A stretch of DNA of 64,000 nt from CAWAYR01 sp050250955 (GCA_050250955.1 JBFWNR010000004.1:558001-622000); one strand, 5' to 3'. Numbered from the stretch's first letter, positions 52,647 through 63,063 are shown. Made by a program: numbers and translations. The notes: a model not told the origin generated them from the sequence alone.

Positions 52647-53872
52647 CCACGACACCGCCTGACCCGTCACGGCGCTTCGGCCGTCGCGATCCCGACCACC
52701 GCGGCTACTACGGCGGCTTCGGCGGCCGCTTCGTGCCCGAGACGCTGGTCGCGCCGATCGAGGCGCTCGAACGCGCCTACCTCGACGCCCGCGCCGACCC
52801 GGTCTTCCAGGCCGAGTTCGACCGACTGCTCGCCGACTACGTCGGCCGGCCGACGCCGCTGTGGGAAGCCGCGCACCTCGGCGCGGCGTGCGGCGGCGCG
52901 CGGATCTTCCTGAAGCGCGAGGACCTGAACCACACCGGCGCCCACAAGATCAACAACGCGCTGGGCCAGGCCCTGCTGGCGCGGCGCATGGGCAAGCGCC
53001 GCGTGATCGCCGAGACCGGCGCCGGACAGCACGGGGTGGCGTCGGCCACGGCGGCGGCCCTGCTCGGCCTGGAGTGCGTGGTCTACATGGGCACCGAGGA
53101 CATGGCCCGCCAGGCGCTGAACGTGTTCCGCATGCGCCTGCTCGGCGCCGAGGTGCGCGGCGTGTCGGCCGGCAGCGCGACGCTCAAGGACGCCATCAAC
53201 GAGGCGATGCGTGACTGGGTCGCGCATCCCGACGACAGCACCTACCTGCTCGGCTCGGCGCTCGGCCCGCATCCCTATCCGCTGATGGTGCGCGAGTTCC
53301 AGAGCGTCATCGGCGCCGAGGCGCGCCAGCAGATTCTCCGTCAGGCCGGCCGCCTGCCCGATGCCGTGGTCGCGTGCGTCGGCGGCGGCAGCAACGCCAT
53401 CGGCATCTTCGACGCGTTCGTCGCCGACGCCACGGTGCGGCTCATCGGCGTCGAGGCCGGCGGCGAAGGGATCGTCGCCGGGCGGCACGCGGCGCGGTTC
53501 GCCGGCGGCGCCGAGGGCATCCTCCAGGGCACCCGGACCTGGCTGCTGCAGGACGCCGACGGCAACATCGAGCCGACGCACTCGGTGTCGGCCGGCCTCG
53601 ACTACGCCGCGGTCGGCCCCGAGCACGCCTGGCTGCGGTCGATCGGGCGGGCCGAGTACGCGTGGGCCGACGACGCCGCCGCGCTGGCCGCCTTCCACCG
53701 CCTGGCCCGGCTCGAAGGCATCATGCCGGCGCTGGAGTCGGCGCATGCCGTGGCCCACCTCGCCGTGCTCGGACCGGCGCTGGGCCCTGACGGGGTCGTG
53801 GTCGTCAACCTCTCGGGCCGTGGCGACAAGGACGTCCACACCGTGGAACAGCTGTCGCGGGAGGGTCGATGA
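52643..53872 (+). CDS. trpB: Tryptophan synthase beta chain
   Basis: The 409-residue PLP enzyme has GGRFVPETL, KREDLNHTGAHKINNALGQ (PLP Lys), ETGAGQHGVA, GGGSNAIGIFD (phosphate loop) and SAGLDYAAVGPEH. Catalyses indole plus serine to Trp. Canonical TrpB1 form. Overlaps trpA (ATGA). Confidence 0.97.
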   Translation: MTTTPPDPSRRFGRRDPDHRGYYGGFGGRFVPETLVAPIEALERAYLDARADPVFQAEFDRLLADYVGRPTPLWEAAHLGAACGGARIFLKREDLNHTGAHKINNALGQALLARRMGKRRVIAETGAGQHGVASATAAALLGLECVVYMGTEDMARQALNVFRMRLLGAEVRGVSAGSATLKDAINEAMRDWVAHPDDSTYLLGSALGPHPYPLMVREFQSVIGAEARQQILRQAGRLPDAVVACVGGGSNAIGIFDAFVADATVRLIGVEAGGEGIVAGRHAARFAGGAEGILQGTRTWLLQDADGNIEPTHSVSAGLDYAAVGPEHAWLRSIGRAEYAWADDAAALAAFHRLARLEGIMPALESAHAVAHLAVLGPALGPDGVVVVNLSGRGDKDVHTVEQLSREGR

Positions 53873-54654
53873 GCCGCCTCGATGCCACCTTCGCCGCCCT
53901 GCGTGCCGCCGGTCGCCCGGGACTGGTCGCCTACGTCACCGCCGGCGATCCCGACCTGACGCGATCCGCCGACGTGGTCCGGGCGGTCGATCGCGGCGGC
54001 GCCGACGTCATCGAACTCGGCGTGCCGTTCTCCGACCCGCTCGCCGACGGTCCGGTCATCCAGCGCGCCACCGAGCGCGCCCTGGCGGCCGGGACGACGC
54101 TGGCCGGCGTGCTGGCCATGGCCGCGACGGTGCGGCCCGACGTCCGCGCGCCCCTGGTCCTGTTCACTTATGCCAATCCGGTGGTGCGGATGGGCCTCGA
54201 CGCCTTCGCCGCCTCGGCGGCCGCGGCGGGGATCGACGGAGTGCTGGTCCTCGACCTGCCGCCGGAGGAGGCCGACGCCGCCCAGGAGGCCTTCCGCCGT
54301 CACGGCCTTGATACAATTTTTCTGTTGAGTCCGACGACCACGCCGGCCCGAATCCGCCGCGCCGCCGCCTTGGGCGGCGGGTTTCTCTACGGCATCTCGC
54401 GCCTCGGCGTGACCGGCGTCCGTGACGAGGTCGCCGACTCGGCCCGCGACCTGGCGGCGCGCGTGCGCGCCGAGACCGATCGCCCGCTGGCGCTCGGCTT
54501 CGGCTTTTCGCGCCCCGAGCACGTCCGCGCGGTGGGGCAATGGGCCGACGCCGCGGTGGTCGGCTCGGCGCTGGTCAACGTCGTCGCCGAACACGGCGGT
54601 GCGGCTGGTCTGGCCGACGAGGTGGAGCGCTACGTGCGATGGCTGCGGAGCTGA
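53869..54654 (+). CDS. trpA: Tryptophan synthase alpha chain
   Basis: The 261-residue TIM barrel has AYVTAGDPDL, VIELGVPFSDPLADGPVIQRA (catalytic Glu and Asp), LFTYANPVVRMG, VLVLDLPPEEA, FLLSPTTTPARI, FLYGISRLGVTG and ALGFGFSRPEHV. Cleaves indoleglycerol phosphate and channels indole to TrpB. Followed closely by the chorismate mutase gene. Confidence 0.96.
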   Translation: MSRLDATFAALRAAGRPGLVAYVTAGDPDLTRSADVVRAVDRGGADVIELGVPFSDPLADGPVIQRATERALAAGTTLAGVLAMAATVRPDVRAPLVLFTYANPVVRMGLDAFAASAAAAGIDGVLVLDLPPEEADAAQEAFRRHGLDTIFLLSPTTTPARIRRAAALGGGFLYGISRLGVTGVRDEVADSARDLAARVRAETDRPLALGFGFSRPEHVRAVGQWADAAVVGSALVNVVAEHGGAAGLADEVERYVRWLRS

Positions 54655-54974
54655 GCGTGGACGCCCTGCGCGACGAGATCGACCAGATCGACGAGGTCAT
54701 CGTCCGGCTGCTCGACCGCCGCGCCCGGTGCGCGTATGCGATCGGCCGCGTCAAGCTCGAACAGGGCACGCCGATCTACGAGCCCACGCGCGAGGCGGCG
54801 GTGCTGCAGCACGTGCGTACCGTCAACGCGGCGCTCGGCGGTCCGCTCGACGACGAGGCGATCGGGCGGCTTTACGAGCGGGTGATGGACGAGGCGCGGC
54901 GCATCCAGCGTCTCGAAGCCGAGCGGACGGGGCGTGACGCCCGGCGGACCGCGGCGGCGGCAGAAGGAGAGTAG
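54639..54974 (+). CDS. Chorismate mutase (AroQ type)
   Basis: The 111-residue all-helical protein has the AroQ pattern LRDEIDQIDEVIVRLLDRRARCA, IGRVKLEQGTPIYEPTREA and a C-terminal helix VMDEARRIQ. It converts chorismate to prephenate, the branch to Tyr and Phe. ATG 54639 overlaps trpA by 16 bases; GTG 54657, 2 bases after the trpA stop, is an equally good start. Stand-alone here, next to DAHP synthase and prephenate dehydrogenase. Confidence 0.88.
   Translation: MAAELSVDALRDEIDQIDEVIVRLLDRRARCAYAIGRVKLEQGTPIYEPTREAAVLQHVRTVNAALGGPLDDEAIGRLYERVMDEARRIQRLEAERTGRDARRTAAAAEGE
54963..54970 (+). promoter_or_regulatory. Shine-Dalgarno AAGGAGAG of aroF
   Basis: A strong ribosome-binding site 8-9 bases before ATG 54979; it decides this start over the earlier in-frame ATG 54934 inside the chorismate mutase gene. 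Confidence 0.7.
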
Positions 54975-54978
54975 GGGC

Positions 54979-56025
54979 ATGGTCGTCGTGATGAAGGAGC
55001 GCGCGTCGGAGACCCAGGTCGAGGCGGTGATCGCTCACCTGGTCGAACTCGGCATGGACGTCCACCGGTCGTCGGGCGCCGCCCGCGTCGTCCTCGGCGT
55101 CGTCGGCGCCGGCAAGGTGGACCGCGACCTGGTCTCGCTGATGGACGGCGTGCACGAGGTGCTGCGCATCACCGAGCCCTACAAGCTGGCCAGCCGCACC
55201 TTCAAGGCCGAGGACACCGTGATCTCGATCGGCGACCTGCGCATCGGCGGCGACGAGGTGATCGTCATGGCCGGGCCGTGCTCGGCCGAGACCGACGAGC
55301 AGATGCATGCGACCGCCGCGGCGGTGAAGCGCGCCGGCGCCAAGGTGCTGCGCGGCGGCGCGTTCAAGCCGCGCTCGTCCCCGTACAGCTTCCAGGGCCA
55401 CGGCGAGAAGGGGCTGCAGATGCTGCGCTCCGCCGCCGATGCCCACGACCTCAAGATGATCACCGAGGTCATGGACGCGTCACAGATCGAGGTCATCGCC
55501 AAGTACGCCGACATCTTCCAGGTCGGCGCCCGCAACATGCAGAACTTCACCCTGCTGCGGGAGCTCGGCCGCACTCGCAAGCCGGTGCTGCTCAAGCGCG
55601 GCATCGCGGCGACCATCGAGGAGTGGCTGCTGTCGGCCGAATACGTCCTGGCCGGTGGCAACCCCGACGTGATGCTGTGTGAGCGGGGGATCCGCACCTT
55701 CGAGACGGCGACCCGCAACACCCTCGACGTCTCGGCCATCCCGATCGTCAAGGAGCTCTCGCATCTGCCGATCGTCGTCGACCCGAGCCACGGCACCGGG
55801 CGGCGCGACAAGGTGGCGCCGATGGCGCGGGCCGCGGCGGCGGCCGGCGCCGACGGGCTCATCATCGAGGTCCACTGCGATCCCGATCACGCCTGGTCGG
55901 ACGGCGCGCAGTCGATGTTCCCCGCCCAGTTCGACCGCCTGATGGCCGAGCTGCGCATCATCGCCCCGGCCATCGGCCGCAGCATCTGCACCGAGCCGCT
56001 GGCGCGGCGCGGCTGGGCCCGCTGA
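54979..56025 (+). CDS. aroF: DAHP synthase, type I-beta with N-terminal ferredoxin-like regulatory domain
   Basis: The 348-residue protein is of the Thermotoga kind. The N-terminal about 80 residues form a ferredoxin-like (FL) domain that confers Tyr/Phe feedback in relatives. The barrel has VIVMAGPCSAET, LRGGAFKPRSSPYSFQG, DIFQVGARNMQNF, PVLLKRG, LCERGIRTFE and VDPSHGTGRR. It condenses erythrose-4-P and PEP, the first shikimate step. Preceded by the strongest Shine-Dalgarno in the operon. Confidence 0.93.
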   Translation: MVVVMKERASETQVEAVIAHLVELGMDVHRSSGAARVVLGVVGAGKVDRDLVSLMDGVHEVLRITEPYKLASRTFKAEDTVISIGDLRIGGDEVIVMAGPCSAETDEQMHATAAAVKRAGAKVLRGGAFKPRSSPYSFQGHGEKGLQMLRSAADAHDLKMITEVMDASQIEVIAKYADIFQVGARNMQNFTLLRELGRTRKPVLLKRGIAATIEEWLLSAEYVLAGGNPDVMLCERGIRTFETATRNTLDVSAIPIVKELSHLPIVVDPSHGTGRRDKVAPMARAAAAAGADGLIIEVHCDPDHAWSDGAQSMFPAQFDRLMAELRIIAPAIGRSICTEPLARRGWAR

Positions 56026-56030
56026 GGCCG

Positions 56031-56891
56031 GTGCCCGCCGCCACGCCGGCCGACGGCGCACCGCCAAAACGGGTGCTCGTCGTCGGCGCCGGCCTCATCG
56101 GCACCTCGGTAGCGCTGGCCATCCGGCGCGCCTGGCCGGCGACCCACGTCGACGCCATGGACCCGGCCCCGGCCGCGGTGGCGGCCTACGCCGGCGGCTT
56201 CGACCGGGTCATCGACGCCGCCGCGCCGCTGCCGGTCTGCGACCTGGCGATCCTGGCCTGCCCGGTGGATGCGATGGCGCCGTGGTTGACCCGCCTGGCG
56301 GCCCTGCCGGTGCCGCCGACGGTCACCGACGTCGGCAGCGTGAAACGCCTGCCGCGCGAAGCGGCCCGCGCCGCCGGGCTGTCGCGGTTCGTCGGCGGCC
56401 ATCCGATGGCCGGCGCCTCGGCGAGCGGGCCGGCACTGGCCACGGCGACGCTGTTCGACGGCCGGCCGTGGTTCGTCGAGGCCGGCGACGCCCCGGCCGA
56501 CGCGGTGGCGCAGGTGGTGACGCTCGTCGAAGCCTGCGGCGGCCGGCCGGTTCCGGTCGAACCCGACGCCCACGACGCCCTGGTTGCCGCCATCAGCCAT
56601 CTGCCGCAGCTGGTCTCGTCGGTGCTGATGTCGGTGGTCCACGACGCCGCCGGGCCGGCCGGCCTCGGCTGTGCGGCCGGGGGCCTGCGCGACACCACCC
56701 GGCTGGCGGCCAGCGCCGCCAGCATGTGGACGCCGATCCTCGACGCCAATCGCGACCATCTTGCGCCGCTGGTCGCGGAGCTGGCCCGCCGTCTGGCTGC
56801 GGCGGGCGAGACGCTCGGCGATCGCGCGGCCATGACCCGGCTCTTCGCGGACGCCAACCGACACCGACGGGATCTGGAGCCGCCGGTATAA
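56031..56891 (+). CDS. tyrA: Prephenate dehydrogenase (TyrA family)
   Basis: The 286-residue protein has NAD-binding VLVVGAGLIGTSVALAIRR, DVGSVKR, GGHPMAGASASGP and HDALVAAISHLPQLVSSVL, the TyrA signatures with the catalytic His. It makes 4-hydroxyphenylpyruvate (or tyrosine from arogenate). GTG start, 5 bases after aroF. Its stop codon TAA lies inside the -10 of the following scoA gene. Confidence 0.93.
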   Translation: MPAATPADGAPPKRVLVVGAGLIGTSVALAIRRAWPATHVDAMDPAPAAVAAYAGGFDRVIDAAAPLPVCDLAILACPVDAMAPWLTRLAALPVPPTVTDVGSVKRLPREAARAAGLSRFVGGHPMAGASASGPALATATLFDGRPWFVEAGDAPADAVAQVVTLVEACGGRPVPVEPDAHDALVAAISHLPQLVSSVLMSVVHDAAGPAGLGCAAGGLRDTTRLAASAASMWTPILDANRDHLAPLVAELARRLAAAGETLGDRAAMTRLFADANRHRRDLEPPV

Positions 56892-56892
56892 T
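56887..56892 (+). promoter_or_regulatory. -10 box GG-TATAAT of scoA
   Basis: A perfect TATAAT, overlapping the tyrA stop codon, ends 6 bases before the scoA ATG, the spacing of a leaderless transcript. Confidence 0.55.
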
Positions 56893-56898
56893 CCCCGC

Positions 56899-57591
56899 AT
56901 GCGCAAAGTCGTCGCCGATGCCGACGCGGCGGTCGCCGACGTCCACGACGGGGCCGTGATCATGATGGGCGGCTTCGGCGTCTGCGGCGTGCCGGAGACG
57001 CTCATCGCCGCCCTGCACCGCAAGGGCGTCGGCGGCCTGACCATCGTCAGCAACAACGCCGGGACCGACGACCACGGGGTCGGCCTGCTGCTCAAGGCGC
57101 GGCAGATCCGCAAGATGATCGCCACCTACGTCGGCGAGAACAAGGAGTTCGAGCGCCAGTTCCTCCACAAGGAGATCGAGGTCGAGCTGGTCCCGCAGGG
57201 CACCTTCTCCGAGCGCATCCGCGCCGGCGGGGCCGGCATCGCCGGGTTCTACACGCCGACCGGTGTCGGCACGCTGGCCGCCGACGGCAAGGAGACGCGG
57301 AGCTTCGACGGCCGCGACTACGTCCTCGAACGCGGGCTCACCGCCGACTTCGCCTTCGTCAAGGCGCATACCGGCGATACCGCCGGCAATCTCGTCTACC
57401 GGCGCACGACCCGCAACTTCAACCCCATGATGGCCACCGCGGCACGGACCACCATCGCCGAGGTCGAGCACCTGGTCGACGCCGGCCGGATCGATCCCGA
57501 CGCCGTGCACACGCCGGGCATCTTCGTGAAACGGATCTTTCCCGGCGGGCCCTACAGCCGCAAGATCGAGAAGCGCACGGTGCGCGCCTGA
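56899..57591 (+). CDS. scoA: 3-oxoacid CoA-transferase subunit A
   Basis: The 230-residue subunit shows GGFGVCGVPETLI, SNNAGTDDHGVGLLLKARQI, GENKEFERQFL, GTFSERIRAGGAGIAGFYTPTGVGT, the family pattern of SCOT/AtoD-like alpha subunits. With ScoB it transfers CoA between succinyl-CoA and acetoacetate. It probably uses its own promoter inside the tyrA end. Confidence 0.94.
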   Translation: MRKVVADADAAVADVHDGAVIMMGGFGVCGVPETLIAALHRKGVGGLTIVSNNAGTDDHGVGLLLKARQIRKMIATYVGENKEFERQFLHKEIEVELVPQGTFSERIRAGGAGIAGFYTPTGVGTLAADGKETRSFDGRDYVLERGLTADFAFVKAHTGDTAGNLVYRRTTRNFNPMMATAARTTIAEVEHLVDAGRIDPDAVHTPGIFVKRIFPGGPYSRKIEKRTVRA

Positions 57592-57602
57592 GGGCGACCG
57601 AC

Positions 57603-58250
57603 ATGGACAAGCGCGAACGCATCGTCCGCCGCGTCGGCCGCGAGCTCAAGGACGGCGACTACGTCAATCTCGGCATCGGCATGCCGACGATGGTGGCGAA
57701 CTTCCTGCCGCCCGGCGTGGAAATCACCCTCCACTCCGAGAACGGCATGCTCGGCGTCGGTCCCTATCCCACCGACGCCGACGTCGATGCCGACCTCATC
57801 AACGCCGGCAAGGAGACGGTGAGCGAGCTGCCCGGCTGCAGCTACTTCAGCAGCGCGGACTCCTTCGCGATGGTGCGCGGCGGCCACATCGACGTCACCG
57901 TGCTCGGCGCGCTCGAGGTCGATGCCGAGGGTAACCTCGCCAACTGGATGGTGCCGGGCAAGATGGTCAAGGGCATGGGCGGCGCGATGGACCTGGTGGC
58001 CGGGGTCAAGCGGGTGATCGTCGCCATGGAGCACACCACCAGGGACGGCGCCTCGAAGATCCTGCCGCGCTGCACGCTGCCGCTGACCGGCCGGCGGGTC
58101 GTCGATCTCATCGTCACCGACCTGGCGGTGATCGAGGTGACCGCGGCCGGCCTGGTCCTGCGCGAGATCGCCGCCGACACCACCGAGGCGGCGGTGCGGG
58201 CGGCGACCGCCGCGCCGCTCACCACCGAGGGGCCGCTGGCGCGGTTCTGA
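57603..58250 (+). CDS. scoB: 3-oxoacid CoA-transferase subunit B
   Basis: The 215-residue subunit has VNLGIGMPTMVANFL, catalytic Glu in HSENGMLGVG, and DVTVLGALEVDAEGNLANWMVPG cut here as recognised parts. It holds the Glu that forms the glutamyl-CoA intermediate in the family. Together with scoA and atoE nearby it indicates acetoacetate or short-chain fatty acid use. Confidence 0.94.
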   Translation: MDKRERIVRRVGRELKDGDYVNLGIGMPTMVANFLPPGVEITLHSENGMLGVGPYPTDADVDADLINAGKETVSELPGCSYFSSADSFAMVRGGHIDVTVLGALEVDAEGNLANWMVPGKMVKGMGGAMDLVAGVKRVIVAMEHTTRDGASKILPRCTLPLTGRRVVDLIVTDLAVIEVTAAGLVLREIAADTTEAAVRAATAAPLTTEGPLARF

Positions 58251-58263
58251 TCCGGAGCCGGAG

Positions 58264-58671
58264 GTGGCCGACCGCGGCGCGACGGTGCACATCCCGGGGA
58301 CGGTGATCGACGCGGTGCTGGCCCACGCCGCCGCCGACGCGCCACGCGAGGCGTGCGGGCTGCTCATCGGCGCGGGCAGCGAGGTGCACCGCGCCGTGCG
58401 CGCCCGCAACGTCGCCCGCGGCCCGGCGCGCTACCGCGTCGCCGCCGAGGACCACTTCGCCGCCATCCGCGCCGCCCGGTCCGAGGGACTGGACGTGGTC
58501 GGCGGTTACCACTCGCACCCGGCGACCGCCGCCGAACCGTCGGCGACCGATCGCGCGACGGCGTTCGCCGATTTCGTGTTCGTCATCGCCACGCTGGTGC
58601 CGCACCCGCATCTGCGCGCCTGGGCCTTCGCCGACGGGAACTTCACCGAACGGCCGCTCGTCCGTACGTGA
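58264..58671 (+). CDS. JAMM/Mov34-type metalloisopeptidase-like protein
   Basis: The 135-residue stand-alone JAB domain has REACGLLIG and the full metal motif in HSHPATAAEPSATD (HxHx7Sx2D). Bacterial relatives cleave C-terminal tails from sulphur-carrier proteins (e.g. CysO/ThiS-like) or ubiquitin-like proteins; no such partner lies in this window. GTG start 14 bases after scoB. Confidence 0.82.
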   Translation: MADRGATVHIPGTVIDAVLAHAAADAPREACGLLIGAGSEVHRAVRARNVARGPARYRVAAEDHFAAIRAARSEGLDVVGGYHSHPATAAEPSATDRATAFADFVFVIATLVPHPHLRAWAFADGNFTERPLVRT

Positions 58672-58702
58672 GCAGCCGGCACACGCCGGAAGGGGAGGAA
58701 CG

Positions 58703-60103
58703 ATGCGCCACCGCCTGCGCCGGTTCGGCGCGACCATCGCCGTGCTCGTCCTCGTGGCCGGCGTCGGCTCGAGCGCTCGCCAGCCCTCGGACAACGAACT
58801 GGCCGAACTGCGCCGGCAGGTGCTCGCCCGCTTCGACGTCGTGGCGCTGCGCGCCGGTATCGCCCTGGTCGGGCGGTCGACCGATCGGCGGGTCGAGGTC
58901 GTCGATGGACTGATCCTCGACCGCGGGACGCCGATTCCCGGCGCGGACCTGCGCCGCCGTCTCGGCGCCGACGCGGCCCTGGTGACGCGCCTCAGCTACC
59001 TGGACAACGACGCGCTCGGTCGCCTGTTCGCGCCACCACCCGTCCCGGCCCCGGCCGCGGCAGCACCGCCACCCGCCGCTCCCGCGCCGCCGCCACCCGC
59101 AGCGGCCGCGCCGTCGGACGCCGCGCCGCCGGTCGCCGCCCCCCCGGCGCCTCCCGGCGCCCCGCGCACCTACCGGCGGTCGGGAGCTCGCCTCGCGTTC
59201 GGCAAGAGCCTCACGGTCGCCGAGAACGAAGAGGTCACCGACGGCGTAGTCGCCATCGGCGGGCGCATTCGCATCGCCGGCCGGGTTCGCGACGAGGTGG
59301 TGGCCATCGGCGGTGACGTCGAACTGCTGCCCACCGCCGACGTCCGCGGGGACATCACGGCGATCGGCGGTCGAGTCAGCGTCGCGCCGGGCGCCCGGCA
59401 CAGCGGCCGCATCCACGACGCCGAGGTCCTCCACTGGCCGGCCTGGTCGTGGCCGCTGGCCGGCTGGTCGTGGCTCGATCTCGACGGCGCCGGCCGGTGG
59501 GTCGGACTGGCGGCCACGCTCACCCGCGTCGGCGTGGTGGCGCTGGCGGTCGCGCTGGTGATGGCACTGGCCGGCGCGCGCATCACGCGGATTCGCGCCG
59601 CGGCCGCCGCGACACCGCTCCGGGCCGGCGCGACCGGCCTGGGACTCCAGCTGGTGTTCGTGCCGGCCCTGGTCGTCATCAGCCTCGGCCTGGCGATCAC
59701 GATCATCGGCCTGCCGTTTGTCGCGCTCCTCGTCCCGCTGGCGCTGGCGACGATGGTGGTGACGATGCTGCTCGGCTTCTCGGCCGTGGCGCACGCCATC
59801 GGCGGCTGGACGGCGCGGCGCCTCGGCTGGGACGACCCGCCGGCGGTCGCCGTCGCGCTCATCGGCGTGACGGTGATCGTGCTGCCGACCATCCTGGCGC
59901 GTCTGCTCGGACTGAACGCCGGCGCGTTCGGCGGCGCGGCGTTCGTCGTGCTGACGGCCGGCGCGTTCGTCGAGTACCTGGCCTGGACCGTCGGCCTCGG
60001 CGCGGCCGCGCTGACCGGCCTCGGCCGCTGGGCCACGGCGCCGCCGCCGGTGCCGCCGCCACCGCCCTGGGATTCGCCGGCCGACGCCGCGTCGCCGGTC
60101 TAG
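58703..60103 (+). CDS. Membrane protein with periplasmic Ala/Pro linker and bactofilin-like beta repeat
   Basis: The 466-residue protein has a signal/anchor (IAVLVLVAGVG), a small N-terminal domain, a long Ala/Pro stretch (about 113-152) and a short beta-helix-like repeat (VVAIGGRIRIAGRVRDEVVAIGG, DVRGDITAIGGRV in parts) as in polymer-forming bactofilins. Several C-terminal membrane helices follow (LVFVPALVVISLGLAITII, ALATMVVTMLL). Function unknown. Shine-Dalgarno GGGGAGG precedes the ATG. Confidence 0.6.
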   Translation: MRHRLRRFGATIAVLVLVAGVGSSARQPSDNELAELRRQVLARFDVVALRAGIALVGRSTDRRVEVVDGLILDRGTPIPGADLRRRLGADAALVTRLSYLDNDALGRLFAPPPVPAPAAAAPPPAAPAPPPPAAAAPSDAAPPVAAPPAPPGAPRTYRRSGARLAFGKSLTVAENEEVTDGVVAIGGRIRIAGRVRDEVVAIGGDVELLPTADVRGDITAIGGRVSVAPGARHSGRIHDAEVLHWPAWSWPLAGWSWLDLDGAGRWVGLAATLTRVGVVALAVALVMALAGARITRIRAAAAATPLRAGATGLGLQLVFVPALVVISLGLAITIIGLPFVALLVPLALATMVVTMLLGFSAVAHAIGGWTARRLGWDDPPAVAVALIGVTVIVLPTILARLLGLNAGAFGGAAFVVLTAGAFVEYLAWTVGLGAAALTGLGRWATAPPPVPPPPPWDSPADAASPV

Positions 60104-60119
60104 GGGCTGGTGCGGCCGG

Positions 60120-60125
60120 TAGAAT
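60120..60125 (+). promoter_or_regulatory. -10 box GG-TAGAAT of atoE
   Basis: TAGAAT ends 6 bases before GTG 60132; a leaderless transcript is predicted. Same GGTAGAAT word as before pgsA and 63076. Confidence 0.5.
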
Positions 60126-60131
60126 GCGGGC

Positions 60132-61466
60132 GTGCTGTCGCGCCTCGCCGGACCGCTGGCCGCCATGGCCGAGCGCTGGGTGCCCAGCGCGTTCGCCATC
60201 GCGGTCATCCTCACCGCCGTCGTCGCCGGGGCGGCGGCGCTGCTCACCGGCGCCTCGCCGCACGTCATCCTGAGCGGATGGGGCAACGGGTTCTGGACGC
60301 TCAGTCCGTTTGCGATGCAGATGTCGCTGGTCGTCCTGACCGGCTACCTCGTCTCGACCACCCCGCTGGTCGACCGGCTGTTCTCCCGACTGGCACGGGT
60401 CGCCGGCCCGCCGTCGCGGGCCGTGGTGCTCATCGCCGCGGCGTCGATGGCGCTGGCGTGGATCCACTGGGGGCTGAGCCTGGTGGGCGGCGCGATGCTG
60501 CTCCGCCACGTCGCCCGGGCGCAGCCGCGGGCCGACTACCGGCTGCTGGTCACCTGCGCCTACCTCGGCATGGGGACGACGTGGCATGCCGGGCTGAGCG
60601 GGTCGGTGCCGCTGCTCATGGCGACGCCCGGGCACTTCCTCGAGCCGACCACCGGCCTGGTGCCGCTGTCGCAGACGACCTTCAGCGGCTTCAACCTTGC
60701 GCTCGTGGCCATCGTCGCCGCCGTCATGCTCGTCGTCGTCGGTCGCCTGCATCCGCCGGCCACGGCCGCGGTCGCTCCGCCTGCCGCCGTCCTGGCGCCG
60801 CCGCCGCCCCCGCCGCCGCCCGCCCCCGGCCACGGCTTCGCCGCCTGGTGCGACCGCACCCGCCTGCTGCCGCTCGGCCTCGGCCTGGCCGGCGCGACCT
60901 GGCTGGCGCTCAGGGCGCTGCAGCCGGGTCCGTTCCTCAGCCTCGACGTGCTGAATTTCCTCTTCCTGATGCTGGCGGTGCTGCTGCACCCGAATCTCGC
61001 CTCGCTGGTCGCCGCCGGCGACGCCGGCGCGCGGCTCCTCGCTGCGGTCGTGCTGCAGTTCCCGCTCTACGCCGGCATGTACGGCATCATCGACGCCACC
61101 GGCCTGGCCCGGGTGCTCGGCGAGGCGATCGCCCGCCATGCCTCGGCTCACACCCTGCCGCTGTGGCTCTACTGGTACTCGAGCCTGTTGAACTACTTCG
61201 TCCCGTCGGGCGGATCGAAGTGGGCGGTCGAAGCGCCGTTCCTCATCGACGCCGCGGCGCGGCTGGGCGTCGGGCTGGACCGGGCGGTGCTCGCCTACAG
61301 CTGGGGCGACATGGCGTCGAACCTGATCCAGCCGTTCTGGGCACTGCCGCTGCTCGCCGCCGCCGGACTCGGCTTCCGCGACATCATGGGCTACGCGGCG
61401 GTGTGCTTTCTCGTGATCTCGTGTGTGGTCTCGGCGGCCTTCTGGCTGCTGCCGCGGCTGCCCTGA
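60132..61466 (+). CDS. atoE: Short-chain fatty acid transporter AtoE
   Basis: The 444-residue membrane protein has about ten to twelve hydrophobic helices and family stretches WGNGFWTLSPFAMQM, LVVLTGYLVSTTPLV, IHWGLSLVGGAMLLR, WHAGLSGSVPLLMATPGH, YWYSSLLNYFVPSGGSKWAVEAP cut here into parts, and WGDMASNLIQPFWALPLL. It imports butyrate or acetoacetate-like acids, linking to scoA/scoB. A proline-rich stretch (about 218-232) is unusual and sits in a loop. Confidence 0.9.
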   Translation: MLSRLAGPLAAMAERWVPSAFAIAVILTAVVAGAAALLTGASPHVILSGWGNGFWTLSPFAMQMSLVVLTGYLVSTTPLVDRLFSRLARVAGPPSRAVVLIAAASMALAWIHWGLSLVGGAMLLRHVARAQPRADYRLLVTCAYLGMGTTWHAGLSGSVPLLMATPGHFLEPTTGLVPLSQTTFSGFNLALVAIVAAVMLVVVGRLHPPATAAVAPPAAVLAPPPPPPPPAPGHGFAAWCDRTRLLPLGLGLAGATWLALRALQPGPFLSLDVLNFLFLMLAVLLHPNLASLVAAGDAGARLLAAVVLQFPLYAGMYGIIDATGLARVLGEAIARHASAHTLPLWLYWYSSLLNYFVPSGGSKWAVEAPFLIDAAARLGVGLDRAVLAYSWGDMASNLIQPFWALPLLAAAGLGFRDIMGYAAVCFLVISCVVSAAFWLLPRLP

Positions 61467-61490
61467 GCGGCGAACCGGCATGGTCGAGGT

Positions 61491-61503
61491 GGTAGGCTAT
61501 GCT
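61491..61503 (+). promoter_or_regulatory. Candidate -10 region (TGGTAGGCTATGCT) of pepA
   Basis: Two overlapping boxes, TGG-TAGGCT and TATGCT, about 30-40 bases before ATG 61533. Confidence 0.3.
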
Positions 61504-61532
61504 GTTGCTCTTCGCCCCGACCGAGACCACTG

Positions 61533-63026
<1,494 letters not shown>

Positions 63027-63063
63027 CGGCCGCCGCGGGCGCTCCGTGGCGCCTGACCTTCGG

